15,455 bases of DNA from Hyphomicrobiales bacterium (GTDB taxonomy: Bacteria > Pseudomonadota > Alphaproteobacteria > Rhizobiales > JAJFHC01): positions 1 through 15,455 of the forward strand of contig JAJFHC010000146.1 in NCBI GenBank assembly GCA_021775835.1, written 5' to 3'. Under the pieces are notes generated by a model, which made no database searches, was not told the origin of the DNA, and saw only the letters and a program-made list of their open reading frames with translations. Numbering within the stretch: the stretch's first letter is position 1; each line of letters opens with the position of its first letter. This document shows positions 1 to 8,600 of this stretch, one piece after another. The translations under genes and the position numbers were made by a program.

Positions 1-1
1 C

Positions 2-418
2 TATGGTGGTGCAGCGCCTCATGGCGGCGGCGCTTTCTCGGGCAAGGATCCGACCAAGGTCGACAGGTCTGCAGCCTATGCCGCGCGCTACCTCGCCAAG
101 AATGTGGTTGCAGCGGACCTTGCCGACAACTGCACGATTCAGCTTTCCTACGCGATTGGCGTTTCGAAGCCTCTGTCAATCTACGTCGACCTGCACGGCT
201 CGGGTAAGTCCGGCGCCAACGAAGAAAAGCTGGAAGGCGCCCTTGGTGAAGTCATGGATCTAAGTCCGCGTGGCATCCGTGAACATCTCGGGTTGAGCAA
301 CGCGATCTACGAACGCACGGCCGCCTATGGCCATTTTGGTAGGAATCCTGACGATGATGGCGGATTCTCGTGGGAGCGGACCGATCTCGCTGAACAGATC
401 AAGTCGGCTTTGACCTGA
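2..418 (+). CDS. metK: S-adenosylmethionine synthetase, C-terminal part (5' truncated by window edge)
   Basis: This is the last 138 codons of methionine adenosyltransferase, the cytosolic enzyme that makes S-adenosylmethionine from methionine and ATP. The visible reading frame opens with the conserved stretch [19 protein letters not shown], which belongs to the C-terminal domain and carries active-site Lys and Asp residues. It is followed by the typical [16 protein letters not shown] region and ends in a family-typical tail (FSWERTD near the end). The stop is TGA at 416-418. The reading frame is open from the first complete codon of the window, so the start lies upstream. The next gene, trmB, uses SAM as methyl donor and starts 50 bases downstream, so co-transcription is plausible. 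Recognition is firm from sequence likeness alone. Confidence 0.95.
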   Translation, partial: YGGAAPHGGGAFSGKDPTKVDRSAAYAARYLAKNVVAADLADNCTIQLSYAIGVSKPLSIYVDLHGSGKSGANEEKLEGALGEVMDLSPRGIREHLGLSNAIYERTAAYGHFGRNPDDDGGFSWERTDLAEQIKSALT

Positions 419-468
419 CTTGCCGGGGATGGCGGAAAGGCCTTCCTTAATCGAACAATGGTGATGAC

Positions 469-1176
469 ATGAGCGGCCATGAGCCCTCCCGCAGGCGGCT
501 CATCTATGGGCGCAGGCAAGGCCACAAGTTGCGTGACCGCCAGCGTCATCTCATGGAGAACCTTCTTCCCCGGCTTACCGTCAATCCCGCAGACAAGGCG
601 TATGCGCAACCGGGCGATGCCAGCCGGCATCGTTCCCTTTGGCTCGAGATTGGATTTGGCGGTGGCGAACACCTCGCGTGGCAGGCCGATCATAATCGTG
701 ACGTCGATTTCATAGGATGCGAGCCGTTCGTGAACGGTGTGGCAAAACTCTTGTCGCTGATCGACGAGGGTGAACTGACCAACATCCGCATACATGACGA
801 CGACGCCCGCGATGTCCTCGACTGGCTCCCCGCCGCCAGTGTGGACCGTATCTTTCTTCTCTATCCCGATCCCTGGCACAAAGTGCGACATAACAAGCGG
901 CGTTTCGTGAGCCCCGAGAATCTCGACCGCATGGCTCGGGTAATGACGGATGACGGCGAGTTCAGGTTTGCCTCGGATATACCGGACTATGTGGGCTGGA
1001 CGCTATCGCACGTTCGCCGCCACGGTGTTTTCCGCTGGACTGCACAACGCCCGGCAGACTGGCATGACCGCCCTGATGACTGGCCGCAGACGCGCTACGA
1101 GGTCAAGGCCATCGAAGCCGGCCGCCGGCCGTGTTACCTGACTTTCCGCCGCGCACGCCGCACTATCGACAGCTGA
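469..1176 (+). CDS. trmB: tRNA (guanine-N7-)-methyltransferase
   Basis: A 235-residue TrmB-type Rossmann-fold methyltransferase that makes m7G46 in the variable loop of tRNAs using SAM. The SAM-binding glycine motif EIGFGGGEHL lies at residues 60-69. The family signature PDPWHK is at 133-138, followed by RHNKRRF. The acidic residue of IGCEP, just after the first strand pair, fits SAM ribose binding. Length matches the family (about 220-240). The start at 469 has a GGTGA element ending four bases upstream. It follows metK by 50 bases. The next gene, rimP, is set apart by a 200-base leader with its own promoter-like and terminator-like signals, so trmB probably belongs with metK rather than with the nusA operon. 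Confidence 0.95.
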   Translation: MSGHEPSRRRLIYGRRQGHKLRDRQRHLMENLLPRLTVNPADKAYAQPGDASRHRSLWLEIGFGGGEHLAWQADHNRDVDFIGCEPFVNGVAKLLSLIDEGELTNIRIHDDDARDVLDWLPAASVDRIFLLYPDPWHKVRHNKRRFVSPENLDRMARVMTDDGEFRFASDIPDYVGWTLSHVRRHGVFRWTAQRPADWHDRPDDWPQTRYEVKAIEAGRRPCYLTFRRARRTIDS

Positions 1177-1236
1177 GTGCCTTTGACTGCAGATTTGGCT
1201 GGGCAGTCCAGGTCCCTGGCACGAGTCGGAAAGCAC

Positions 1237-1264
1237 TTGCGTTCACGTTATTACCGGCTATTAT
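1237..1264 (+). promoter_or_regulatory. Candidate sigma-70 promoter ahead of rimP-nusA-infB operon
   Basis: A TTGCGT hexamer at 1237-1242 is followed after 16 bases by TATTAT at 1259-1264. Transcription would begin near 1271, giving a leader of about 110 bases before rimP. It lies 60 bases past the trmB stop and ahead of a hairpin and an intrinsic terminator. The match was found by eye; the -10 is good and the -35 moderate. Confidence 0.5.
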
Positions 1265-1270
1265 TACGCC

Positions 1271-1376
1271 GTTCTTAAATCAACAGTCTCACATAACCGA
1301 ATACGTTCGGATCTATTGAGAGTGGGTTCCTCCGGGGAGCCCGCTTTTTTGTTATCCGAAGGGGCAGCGATCTCGA
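1271..1376 (+). promoter_or_regulatory. rimP leader, putative transcription attenuator
   Basis: Non-coding leader between the candidate promoter and rimP. It contains a short hairpin (CCGAA at 1297-1301, loop TACG, TTCGG at 1306-1310). That hairpin may be stacked below by TCTCA (1287-1291) pairing with TGAGA (1317-1321). An intrinsic terminator at 1321-1350 follows. TTCGGAT (1306-1312) can instead pair with ATCCGAA (1354-1360) beyond the terminator. From memory, a rimP-leader attenuator ending in a Rho-independent terminator has been described upstream of rimP-nusA-infB in alphaproteobacteria; position and layout here agree. The ligand or mechanism cannot be read from the sequence. The alternative is that the terminator simply ends the metK-trmB transcript. 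Confidence 0.6.
1321..1350 (+). terminator. Intrinsic terminator in the rimP leader
   Basis: The stem GTGGGTTCC (1322-1330) pairs with GGAGCCCGC (1336-1344) around a five-base loop, with two G-U pairs. It can gain an A-U pair at its base (1321/1345) and is followed by six T's at 1345-1350. It ends about 30 bases before the rimP start, so it could stop read-through from metK-trmB or act as an attenuator of the nusA operon. Confidence 0.85.
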
Positions 1377-1379
1377 TTG

Positions 1380-1991
1380 ATGTCATTGGCCATGCAGAAT
1401 GATGACGTGTCTGCGCAAGCGGACCACCGTTTGATAACAGAGACCGGACCGGCGCGTCTGGTCGCCGAGCTTGCGGAACCTGTTTTGCAGGATCTGGGGT
1501 TGCGGCTTGTGCGTGTCCGCATTACCGGCCAGAACAACTGCACGGTGCAACTGATGGCAGAGCGCCCCGACGGTACCTTGACGATCCGGGAGTGTGAACG
1601 CATCAGCCGGGAATTGTCTCCGGTGCTCGACGTCAATGACCCGTTTCCCGGAGAGTATGTCCTGGAAGTGTCGTCACCTGGCATCGACAGGCCTCTGGTC
1701 CGGGCGGGTGATTTCGAACGTTGGGCAGGGTATGAGGCCAAGATCGAATTGGCCGAGTTGCTCGCCGGTCGCCGCAAGTTTCGTGGCGTTCTGGAAGGCT
1801 GTACAGATGGCGAAGTACGACTCTATTTTGACGAGAAGACCGGCGACGGCCCGGTACTGATCGGATTGCCGCTGGATCTGATCGCCGATGCGCGGCTGGT
1901 CTTGTCGGACAGTTTGATAAAAGAATCATTGCGGGCATCGCGGAAACCGAAATCGGGCGATGACGGCGAACCGGAAACAGACGAACACTAG
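1380..1991 (+). CDS. rimP: Ribosome maturation factor RimP
   Basis: RimP is a cytosolic assembly factor for the 30S subunit. The family core is visible: GLRLVRVRITG near the N-terminal domain, the acidic/hydroxyl stretch ECERISRELSPVLDV, and the hallmark YVLEVSSPGIDRP at 93-105, followed by the SH3-like C-terminal domain. At 203 residues it is longer than the E. coli protein (about 150), with a 20-odd residue N-terminal extension and a charged C-terminal tail rich in K, D and E; such extensions are common in alphaproteobacteria. The start is not settled: TTG at 1377 and ATG at 1380 are adjacent and another ATG is at 1392. AAGGGG at 1359-1364 is the only Shine-Dalgarno-like element and is somewhat far (12-15 bases). 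It is the first gene of the nusA-infB operon; nusA follows after 21 bases. Confidence 0.93.
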   Translation: MSLAMQNDDVSAQADHRLITETGPARLVAELAEPVLQDLGLRLVRVRITGQNNCTVQLMAERPDGTLTIRECERISRELSPVLDVNDPFPGEYVLEVSSPGIDRPLVRAGDFERWAGYEAKIELAELLAGRRKFRGVLEGCTDGEVRLYFDEKTGDGPVLIGLPLDLIADARLVLSDSLIKESLRASRKPKSGDDGEPETDEH

Positions 1992-2012
1992 AGAACCAAT
2001 CGGAGTGAATTC

Positions 2013-3674
2013 ATGTCGCAGACAGCGGTAAGCGCCAACAGACTCGAATTGTTGCAAATCGCCGATTCAGTAGCGCGCGAAAAGTCGATCGACCGCGAAG
2101 TTGTCATTGAGGCCATGGAGGACGCGATTCAGCGGGCCGCCCGGTCGCGGTATGGCAGCGAAAACGAAATCCGTGCGGAAATCGACGCCAGCACGGGCGA
2201 AATTCGTCTCGTGCGCCTGCTCGAAGTGGTCGAGACGGTGGACATTGAGGCGATCCAGATTGGAATTGAAGCCGCCAGGGCGCGCAACCCGGAGGCTCAA
2301 ATTGGCGATTTCATTTCCGAACCCCTGCCGCCGGTTGATTTTGGGCGCATTGCCGCCCAGAACGCCAAACAGGTGATCGTTCAGAAGGTTCGCGACGCAG
2401 AACGCGAGCGCCAGTTTGAAGAATTCAAGGATCGCATCGGCGATATCGTTCATGGCATCGTAAAACGCGTAGAGTACGGCAACATCATCGTCGATCTGGG
2501 CCGGGGCGAAGCCATTGTGCGCCGGGATGAGTCGTTACCGCGGGAAAGCTTCCGTAATGGCGACCGGATCAGGGCCTATGTCTACGACGTACGCCGCGAA
2601 CCACGCGGCCCGCAGATCTTCCTGTCGCGGACCCATCCCGAATTCATGGCCAAGCTGTTCGGTCAGGAAGTTCCGGAAATCTACGACAACGTCATCGAGA
2701 TCATGTCGGTTGCCCGCGACCCGGGCAGCCGGGCCAAGATTGCGGTTTTGTCCAAGGACAGCTCGATCGATCCGGTAGGCGCCTGCGTCGGCATGCGCGG
2801 CAGCCGTGTGCAAGCGGTTGTCAATGAGCTCCAGGGCGAGAAGATCGACATCATCCAGTGGTCACCGGATGCCGCGACTTTCATCGTCAACGGTCTGGCA
2901 CCCGCCGAAGTGGTCAAGGTCGTGATCGACGAAGACGCCGAGCGCATCGAGGTCGTCGTACCTGACGATCAGCTGTCTCTGGCGATCGGCCGCCGAGGCC
3001 AGAACGTCCGTCTGGCCTCGCAGCTTACTGGCTGGGACATCGATATCATGACCGAGGCGGATGAATCCGAGCGCCGTCAGGCCGAGTTCACCCAGCGCAG
3101 TGAGGCTTTTGCCAAGGCACTGGATGTCGATGAAATGATCGCACAGCTCCTGGCGTCTGAAGGCTTCAGCACGATTGATGAGGTTGCTTACGTCCCGATC
3201 GAGGAAATCGCCGATATTGATGGTTTCGATGAGGAAACCGCACAGGAAATCCAGGTCCGTGCCCAGGAGCATCTCGAACGCCTCGACGTCGAACTCTCCG
3301 AACGGCGTAAAGAACTCAATGTTTCCGATGAACTTACCGAGATAAACGGCGTCACGACCGCCATGCTGGTGGCTTTTGGCGAGAATGACGTCAAGAACAT
3401 GGAAGACCTTGCCGGTTGTGCAACCGACGATCTGACGGGCTGGGTAGAGCGCAAGGATGGAGAATCGAAGCGGTTTCCGGGCTTCCTTGACGGTCTCGAT
3501 GTTAGCGCCGTTGACGCTGAAGCCATGATCATGACAGCCCGTGTCAAGGCCGGATGGATTACGGAAGAAGACCTGATGCCTGCCGCGGAAGAGGTTGAAG
3601 AAGCCGATGAAGAGGGCACGGAAGAAGTTTCCGACGGTGAAACCGAAGAGCCTGGCGAAGATGCCCAGGTTTGA
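2013..3674 (+). CDS. nusA: Transcription termination/antitermination factor NusA
   Basis: NusA binds RNA polymerase and nascent RNA, controlling pausing, termination and rRNA antitermination. Domains in order: an N-terminal RNAP-binding domain (about 1-130); an S1 domain starting at [15 protein letters not shown] (residue 143 on); KH1 with the GMRG loop at 260-263; KH2 with GRRG at 326-329; then two helix-hairpin-helix type regions (roughly 375-415 and 435-510); and a strongly acidic C-terminal tail. The length of 553 is typical of alphaproteobacteria. The ATG at 2013 has GGAG at 2002-2005, seven bases upstream. It sits between rimP and ylxR in the classical order. Confidence 0.97.
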   Translation: MSQTAVSANRLELLQIADSVAREKSIDREVVIEAMEDAIQRAARSRYGSENEIRAEIDASTGEIRLVRLLEVVETVDIEAIQIGIEAARARNPEAQIGDFISEPLPPVDFGRIAAQNAKQVIVQKVRDAERERQFEEFKDRIGDIVHGIVKRVEYGNIIVDLGRGEAIVRRDESLPRESFRNGDRIRAYVYDVRREPRGPQIFLSRTHPEFMAKLFGQEVPEIYDNVIEIMSVARDPGSRAKIAVLSKDSSIDPVGACVGMRGSRVQAVVNELQGEKIDIIQWSPDAATFIVNGLAPAEVVKVVIDEDAERIEVVVPDDQLSLAIGRRGQNVRLASQLTGWDIDIMTEADESERRQAEFTQRSEAFAKALDVDEMIAQLLASEGFSTIDEVAYVPIEEIADIDGFDEETAQEIQVRAQEHLERLDVELSERRKELNVSDELTEINGVTTAMLVAFGENDVKNMEDLAGCATDDLTGWVERKDGESKRFPGFLDGLDVSAVDAEAMIMTARVKAGWITEEDLMPAAEEVEEADEEGTEEVSDGETEEPGEDAQV

Positions 3675-3701
3675 GTCACGACCTGAAGTGGAGAACGCGA
3701 A

Positions 3702-4301
3702 TTGGAGAGAACCTGCATAGTCACACGACAGGTACAGCCCAGCGAGTCGATGATCCGATTTGTGCTGGATCCTGGTGCGCGGGTCGTGCCGGACTTGAAG
3801 GAAAATCTTCCCGGTCGCGGTGTATGGGTCGGAACCAATTCGCAAAGAGTTGCCAAGGCAATTGAGAAGGGCCTGTTTTCGAAAGCGTTCCGTGCCGCAG
3901 CGTCGGCAGACACCGATCTCGTGACGATGATCGGAGACCTCCTGTCACGTCGAGCTCTCGATTATCTCGGGTTCGCCAATCGGGCGGGCTTGGTGATAAC
4001 AGGCTTTGCCAAAGTCAGCGCAGTACTTCAAAAAGGTAAGGCCAGTGTCCTGATAGAAGCCGGTGACGCCTCCGAGGACGGTCGAAAAAAACTGAGAGCA
4101 AAGTTCCTGAAACAGACGCCGACACCAGATGCGTCTGCGGAAACGGGGCCAAGAATTGTAAGTAGTTTTAAAAGTGAGCAATTGAGCTTGGCATTAGGGC
4201 GTACAAATGTGGTACATGCTGCGTTAACAACCGGTCGTTTGGCCGAAGAGTATCTCCTGGCGTCACGTCGTTACGAAGCCTATTGGGATCAGCAGGACTG
4301 A
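3702..4301 (+). CDS. ylxR: YlxR (DUF448) / L7Ae-like RNA-binding fusion protein
   Basis: A 199-residue two-domain protein. Residues 1-80 are a YlxR/DUF448 domain with its hallmark RTCIVTR (3-9) and PGRGVW (37-42), a probable nucleic-acid-binding fold. Residues about 85-199 resemble a ribosomal L7Ae-like RNA-binding domain (LLSRRALDYLGFANRAGLV, then a conserved AGDAS loop). This fusion between nusA and infB is characteristic of alphaproteobacteria. The precise role is unknown; YlxR relatives are reported as nucleoid/RNA-associated regulators. The start is a TTG at 3702. An in-frame stop at 3684 leaves no upstream ATG, the RTCIVTR motif starts at residue 3, and GGAG at 3690-3693 is eight bases ahead, so the TTG is well supported. 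The next in-frame ATG at 3750 would delete the motif. Confidence 0.9.
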   Translation: MERTCIVTRQVQPSESMIRFVLDPGARVVPDLKENLPGRGVWVGTNSQRVAKAIEKGLFSKAFRAAASADTDLVTMIGDLLSRRALDYLGFANRAGLVITGFAKVSAVLQKGKASVLIEAGDASEDGRKKLRAKFLKQTPTPDASAETGPRIVSSFKSEQLSLALGRTNVVHAALTTGRLAEEYLLASRRYEAYWDQQD

Positions 4302-4363
4302 TTTTGGGTCGATAGATATCAGGATGCCGGCCAAATCTGCCGGGAAAAGCGAAAGTAGATGGA

Positions 4364-6907
4364 ATGAGCGAAACCAAGGACACAGACGAAAACAAGTCCG
4401 CAGGATCCGGTGGCAAGACATTGAGTCTTCGACGCACCGTCGAGTCCGGACATGTTCGTCAGAATTTTTCGCATGGTCGATCGAAATCCGTTCTCGTTGA
4501 GAAGAAACGGAAACGGACGGTCGGGGCCCCGGGTCAAGCAGCAGAGGCGCCTGCGGTCGAAGTCAAGACCACACGCAAGAAGGTTGAGAAACCAGCGCCA
4601 AAACCTGCCGCCGCAAAACCTCGTCCACAAAACGAAAGTCGGCCGGGCGTTGTGTTGCGCACCCTGACGGAAGAAGAAAAGGACGCCCGTGCGCGTGCCG
4701 TAGAACTGGCGCGCGGCCGTGAGGCAGAAGAACGCAAACACGCTGAGGAAGAAAAAGTACGCCGGGCCTCCGAAGAGGACTCCCAGCGTATTGCCCGCGA
4801 AGCCGCCGAAGCAAAGCAGGCCGAAGAAGAACGCGTCAAGGCTGAGGAAGAAACCGCCCGCATCAAGGCGGAAGAGGAAGCGGCCCGCCAGCTTGAGATG
4901 GATGAGAAGCCGAAATCCGACATCAAACCGGCGCCGACGAAGCCGCTGGAAACCGCCCGTCCCCGCAAAGGCAAGGACGACGCCAAGCCGGCACCGTCCC
5001 GCAAGGCCGATCAGCCTCGCCGTGTTGGCCGCCTGACGATTGCCAAGGCGCTCGACGATGCGCCGCGCCAACGCAGTCTTGCCTCAATACGCCGCCGCCG
5101 CGAACGCGAGCGCCAAGCCGCAACCGGATCGAACGAACCCGCGCTGAAAATTTCCCGCGATGTCGTAATCCCTGAAGTGATAACCATTCAGGAGCTGGCC
5201 AACCGCATGGCCGAGCGTTCTGTTGACGTGATCAAGCTCCTCATGAAGCAGGGCCAGATGTTCAAGATCAACGACATCATCGACACCGACACCGCACAAT
5301 TGGTTGTTGAAGAAATGGGCCACACGGCCCGCCGCGTGTCTGAGTCCGATGTCGAAGAAGGCATCATGGGTGAAGAGGATGCTGACGAGGATCTGCAGTC
5401 GAGAGCACCTGTCGTCACGGTGATGGGACATGTGGACCACGGCAAGACGTCCCTCCTGGACGCCATGCGCGATGCCAATGTGGTGTCGGGCGAAGCCGGC
5501 GGCATCACGCAGCACATCGGTGCCTACCAGGTCCAACTCGAGGACGGCAACCTGATCACATTTCTTGACACGCCGGGTCACGAGGCCTTCACGGCCATGC
5601 GGGCCCGCGGTGCCAAGGCAACCGATATTGTCATCCTGGTCGTGGCCGGGGACGACGGTGTCATGCCTCAGACCATTGAAGCGATCAAACATGCCAAGGC
5701 AGCCGAAGTGCCGATGATCATTGCGATCAACAAGATGGACAAGCCCGATGTGGATGCGTCCAGGGTTCGCAACGAATTGCTCCAGCACGAGGTCTTCCCG
5801 GAAAGCCTGGGCGGCGAAGTGCTTGAGGTTGAGGTCTCGGCCCTGGAGAAGACCAACCTCGACAAACTGCGCGAGCTGATCATCCTTCAATCCGAACTCC
5901 TCGAATTGAAGGCCAATCCGGACAGGTCTGCCGACGGCATCGTCATTGAGGCAAAGCTGGACCGTGGCCGTGGTCCTGTCGCGACCGTTCTGATTCAACG
6001 CGGAACGCTGCGCGTCGGCGACGTCTTCGTGGCCGGTGCTGAATCGGGCCGTGTGCGCGCACTGATCAATGACAAGGGCGAGAACATTGAAGAAGCGGGT
6101 CCTTCGGTGCCTGTCGAAGTTCTTGGACTGAACGGCGCCCCGGAGGCCGGCGATCAGTTTGCTGTTGTCGACAACGAAAGCCGCGCCAGGGAAATCACCG
6201 ACTATCGTCAGCGCAAACGGCGCGACATGCGCGGTGCGCCTGTTGCCCGCAGTTCGCTGGAACAGATGATGAGCCAGCTTCAGGACTCCGGCCGCAAGGA
6301 ATCGCCGATTTTGGTGAAAGCCGACGTTCAGGGTTCAGCGGAGGCCATTGTTGGCGCCGTCGAAAAACTGAATACCGACGAGGTTGCCTGCCGGGTCATC
6401 CATTCCGGCGTTGGCGGTATTACGGAATCCGACGTGGCACTTGCCTCGGCCACGAAGGCGCCGATCATCGGCTTCAATGTCCGCGCCAACCAGCAGGCCC
6501 GCCAGGCGGCGGAACAGGAAGGCATTGAAATCCGTTATTACAATGTCATCTATAACCTGGTTGACGACATCAAGGCGGCAATGTCCGGTCTGCTTGACCC
6601 GACCCTGCGCGAAGACTTCCTCGGCAATGCCGAAATTCTGGAAGTATTCAATGTGTCCAAGGTTGGCAAGGTAGCCGGGTGTCGCGTGACGGAAGGCAAT
6701 GTGAAACGCGGCGCGCAGGTCAGGTTGATTCGCGACAATGTCGTGATCCACGAAGGCAAGCTGTCGACGCTCAAACGCTTCAAGGATGAAGTCAAGGAAG
6801 TGGCGTCGGGTCAGGAATGCGGCATGGCATTCGAAAACTACCAGGATCTGAAAGCTGGCGATGTGATCGAGTGCTTTGATGTCGAGGAAGTGGCGCGCAC
6901 CCTCTAA
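4364..6907 (+). CDS. infB: Translation initiation factor IF-2
   Basis: IF-2 is the GTPase that brings initiator fMet-tRNA to the 30S subunit and promotes subunit joining. The N-terminal third is low-complexity and charged: a Lys/Arg/Pro-rich start, then a Glu/Lys/Ala-rich likely coiled coil (about 102-185). An IF2_N domain follows ([19 protein letters not shown] onward, about residue 267). The G domain carries G1 GHVDHGKT (355-362), G3 DTPGH (402-406), G4 NKMD (456-459) and G5 SAL (492-494). Domains II, III and IV complete the C-terminus. At 847 residues it is normal for the family. The Shine-Dalgarno is weak. The stop codon lies in the loop of a small perfect hairpin (6899-6913), 28 bases before rbfA. 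Confidence 0.98.
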   Translation: MSETKDTDENKSAGSGGKTLSLRRTVESGHVRQNFSHGRSKSVLVEKKRKRTVGAPGQAAEAPAVEVKTTRKKVEKPAPKPAAAKPRPQNESRPGVVLRTLTEEEKDARARAVELARGREAEERKHAEEEKVRRASEEDSQRIAREAAEAKQAEEERVKAEEETARIKAEEEAARQLEMDEKPKSDIKPAPTKPLETARPRKGKDDAKPAPSRKADQPRRVGRLTIAKALDDAPRQRSLASIRRRRERERQAATGSNEPALKISRDVVIPEVITIQELANRMAERSVDVIKLLMKQGQMFKINDIIDTDTAQLVVEEMGHTARRVSESDVEEGIMGEEDADEDLQSRAPVVTVMGHVDHGKTSLLDAMRDANVVSGEAGGITQHIGAYQVQLEDGNLITFLDTPGHEAFTAMRARGAKATDIVILVVAGDDGVMPQTIEAIKHAKAAEVPMIIAINKMDKPDVDASRVRNELLQHEVFPESLGGEVLEVEVSALEKTNLDKLRELIILQSELLELKANPDRSADGIVIEAKLDRGRGPVATVLIQRGTLRVGDVFVAGAESGRVRALINDKGENIEEAGPSVPVEVLGLNGAPEAGDQFAVVDNESRAREITDYRQRKRRDMRGAPVARSSLEQMMSQLQDSGRKESPILVKADVQGSAEAIVGAVEKLNTDEVACRVIHSGVGGITESDVALASATKAPIIGFNVRANQQARQAAEQEGIEIRYYNVIYNLVDDIKAAMSGLLDPTLREDFLGNAEILEVFNVSKVGKVAGCRVTEGNVKRGAQVRLIRDNVVIHEGKLSTLKRFKDEVKEVASGQECGMAFENYQDLKAGDVIECFDVEEVARTL

Positions 6908-6935
6908 GAGGGTCGCGACGCCCGGAATTTGAGCC

Positions 6936-7358
6936 ATGTCTAACAGAAGCGGCCGTTCGCCGAGCCAACGGCAATTGCGGGTTGGTGAATTATTGCGCCA
7001 TTCCCTCTCGGGAATATTGGCACGCGGCGAGATCCAGGATCCGGAACTCGAACGCTGTGCGGTCACTGTGCTTGAAGTTTCCACAAGTCCCGACTTGCGC
7101 AACGCGACAGCCTACGTAATGCCCCTCGGCGGCGAACGCAAGGAAGAGGTTCTGGAAGCCCTTAACCGATCGACCAAGTATATCCGCGGTCAACTTGCCC
7201 GTTCGGTCCAGCTCAAATACATGCCTCAACTGACGTTCAAAATTGACTCGTCATTTGACTATTCCGCAAATGTCGACCGTCTGCTGCATGACCCCAGGGT
7301 CAAGAGGGACCTTGTGGATGAGCAAGAAACACTTCCCGACGAACACGACGCCAAGTGA
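6936..7358 (+). CDS. rbfA: Ribosome-binding factor A
   Basis: A 140-residue KH-like cold-shock/assembly factor that binds the 30S subunit during 16S rRNA 5'-end maturation. Visible family features are the N-terminal QRQLRVGELLRHSLSGILARG helix, the VTVLEVSTSPDLRNATAYV segment matching the conserved strand-turn motif, and the PQLTFKIDSSFDYSANVDRLL C-terminal part. Length is typical. It starts 28 bases after infB and ends nine bases before truB, as expected for translational coupling within the nusA-infB operon. No strong Shine-Dalgarno is visible. Confidence 0.95.
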   Translation: MSNRSGRSPSQRQLRVGELLRHSLSGILARGEIQDPELERCAVTVLEVSTSPDLRNATAYVMPLGGERKEEVLEALNRSTKYIRGQLARSVQLKYMPQLTFKIDSSFDYSANVDRLLHDPRVKRDLVDEQETLPDEHDAK

Positions 7359-7367
7359 GTTTTCCTG

Positions 7368-8294
7368 ATGGGACGCAAACGCAAAGGCGATCCGGTGCAT
7401 GGCTGGGTGGTTCTGGACAAGCCGTATGAGATGACATCGACCCAGGCGGTTGGTGCGGTCAAACGGATATTCAATGCCCAGAAGGCCGGACATGGTGGAA
7501 CCCTTGATCCCCTTGCCACCGGCCTGTTGCCGATTGCTCTGGGTGAGGCGACCAAAACCGTATCGTTTGTCATGGACGGGGCCAAGACCTATCGGTTCAC
7601 GGTGCGTTGGGGGCTTGAGACCGACACCGATGATCGTGAGGGGCAGGTCACCAATACGTCTGAGAATCGCCCGGAAGAACAAGATGTTAAGAACATTCTG
7701 GAACGCTTCACCGGCGCGGTGATGCAGGTTCCGCCGCAGTATTCTGCCATCAAGGTCTCCGGTGAGAGAGCCTACGACAAGGCCCGTGACGGCGACGTGT
7801 TTGCGCTCGAGGCGCGCGAAATTCAGATCGATGATCTGGCTCTGGTCGAAACCCTCGGGGCAGACGAAACGGTCTTTGAAATAGCCTGCGGAAAGGGCAC
7901 ATATGTGCGTGCATTGGCACGCGATATGGGCCGCGAACTGGGTTGTTACGGACATGTCAGCGCGCTGCGCCGAACCAGGGTTGGACCCTTCCGTGACAGC
8001 GACATGATTTCGCTGGATAAATTGGAAGACTTGCGTCATATTGGCGCCGGCCAGGCCTGCCTGGCTGAAATACTTTGCTCCATGGAGACCGCGCTGGACG
8101 ACATCCCGGCGTTGGCCGTAAGTGGCGCAGAGGCGGCCCGTCTGAAAAACGGACAGGCCATTGTTCTGCTTGGACGGGATGCCCCCATTTTTCACGGCAC
8201 GGTTTTGGTAGCTTCCGGAGGTTATCCGGTGGCGCTTGCCGAGGTGAAGCAGGGAGCACTCCACCCCAAGCGTGTATTCAACCTCTCCGGCTAA
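7368..8294 (+). CDS. truB: tRNA pseudouridine(55) synthase
   Basis: TruB converts U55 of the tRNA T-loop to pseudouridine. The catalytic aspartate is D47 in GHGGTLDPLATGLLP. Downstream are the KTYRFTVRWGLETDTDD segment, PPQYSAIKVSGERAYDKARDG (substrate-binding YSAIK), and KGTYVRALARDMG. The last roughly 70 residues fit the C-terminal region of TruB. The length of 308 is family-typical. It is separated from rbfA by nine bases. Its stop codon (8292-8294) lies inside a small hairpin just upstream of the rpsO Shine-Dalgarno. Confidence 0.97.
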   Translation: MGRKRKGDPVHGWVVLDKPYEMTSTQAVGAVKRIFNAQKAGHGGTLDPLATGLLPIALGEATKTVSFVMDGAKTYRFTVRWGLETDTDDREGQVTNTSENRPEEQDVKNILERFTGAVMQVPPQYSAIKVSGERAYDKARDGDVFALEAREIQIDDLALVETLGADETVFEIACGKGTYVRALARDMGRELGCYGHVSALRRTRVGPFRDSDMISLDKLEDLRHIGAGQACLAEILCSMETALDDIPALAVSGAEAARLKNGQAIVLLGRDAPIFHGTVLVASGGYPVALAEVKQGALHPKRVFNLSG

Positions 8295-8318
8295 AACCGG
8301 ACAACATTGGAGTGATTG

Positions 8319-8588
8319 ATGTCGATTACCGCAGAGCGCAAAGGCGAACTCATCGGCGAATTCGCCACAAACAAGGGTGACACTGGTTCACCTGAAGTAC
8401 AGGTTTCGATTCTGACCGAACGGATCAAGAATCTGACCGAACATTTCAAAACACATGCCAAAGATAATCATTCCCGGCGCGGACTGCTTAAGATGGTCAG
8501 CCAGCGTCGTCGTCTTCTTGACTATGTCAAGTCAAGGGACGTGGCACGTTATCAGGACCTGATTAAGCGTCTGGGAATCCGTCGTTAG
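8319..8588 (+). CDS. rpsO: 30S ribosomal protein uS15
   Basis: The 89-residue primary 16S rRNA-binding protein of the 30S platform. It has the conserved GDTGSPEVQ (20-28) and [12 protein letters not shown] (49-60) segments followed by the RRRLLDY motif, with normal full length. The ATG at 8319 is preferred over the overlapping TTG at 8316 because uS15 proteins begin MSITAE-like, and GGAG at 8309-8312 is six bases ahead. It is placed between truB and pnp as in many proteobacteria. A small hairpin at 8286-8301 is a possible site for S15 autoregulation, but this is inference. Confidence 0.98.
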   Translation: MSITAERKGELIGEFATNKGDTGSPEVQVSILTERIKNLTEHFKTHAKDNHSRRGLLKMVSQRRRLLDYVKSRDVARYQDLIKRLGIRR

Positions 8589-8600
8589 ATCAAATCAAGA

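Noticed and set aside
419..468. GGAA-AGGCC-TTCC repeat between metK and trmB
   Set aside because: Four pairs around a small loop with no T-run; too weak to call a terminator.
2862..3845. Long open frame on the minus strand (327 codons) opposite nusA
   Set aside because: It lies antisense to a firmly identified gene, its translation matches no family I recognise, and such shadow frames are common opposite GC-rich coding DNA.
4319..5071. Minus-strand frame of 250 codons opposite the infB N-terminus, rich in Phe, Leu and Gly
   Set aside because: It is the reverse reading of the repetitive Glu/Lys codons of the IF-2 coiled coil; its apparent hydrophobic nature is an artefact of that.
5084..5998. 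Minus-strand frame of 304 codons opposite the infB G domain
   Set aside because: It covers the conserved GTPase motifs on the other strand, is rich in His and Asp as expected from reverse reading, and has no family features.
7251..8264. Minus-strand open frame of 337 codons covering almost all of truB
   Set aside because: It is antisense to truB with all TruB motifs intact on the plus strand; no ribosome-binding site, domain or recognisable product was found.
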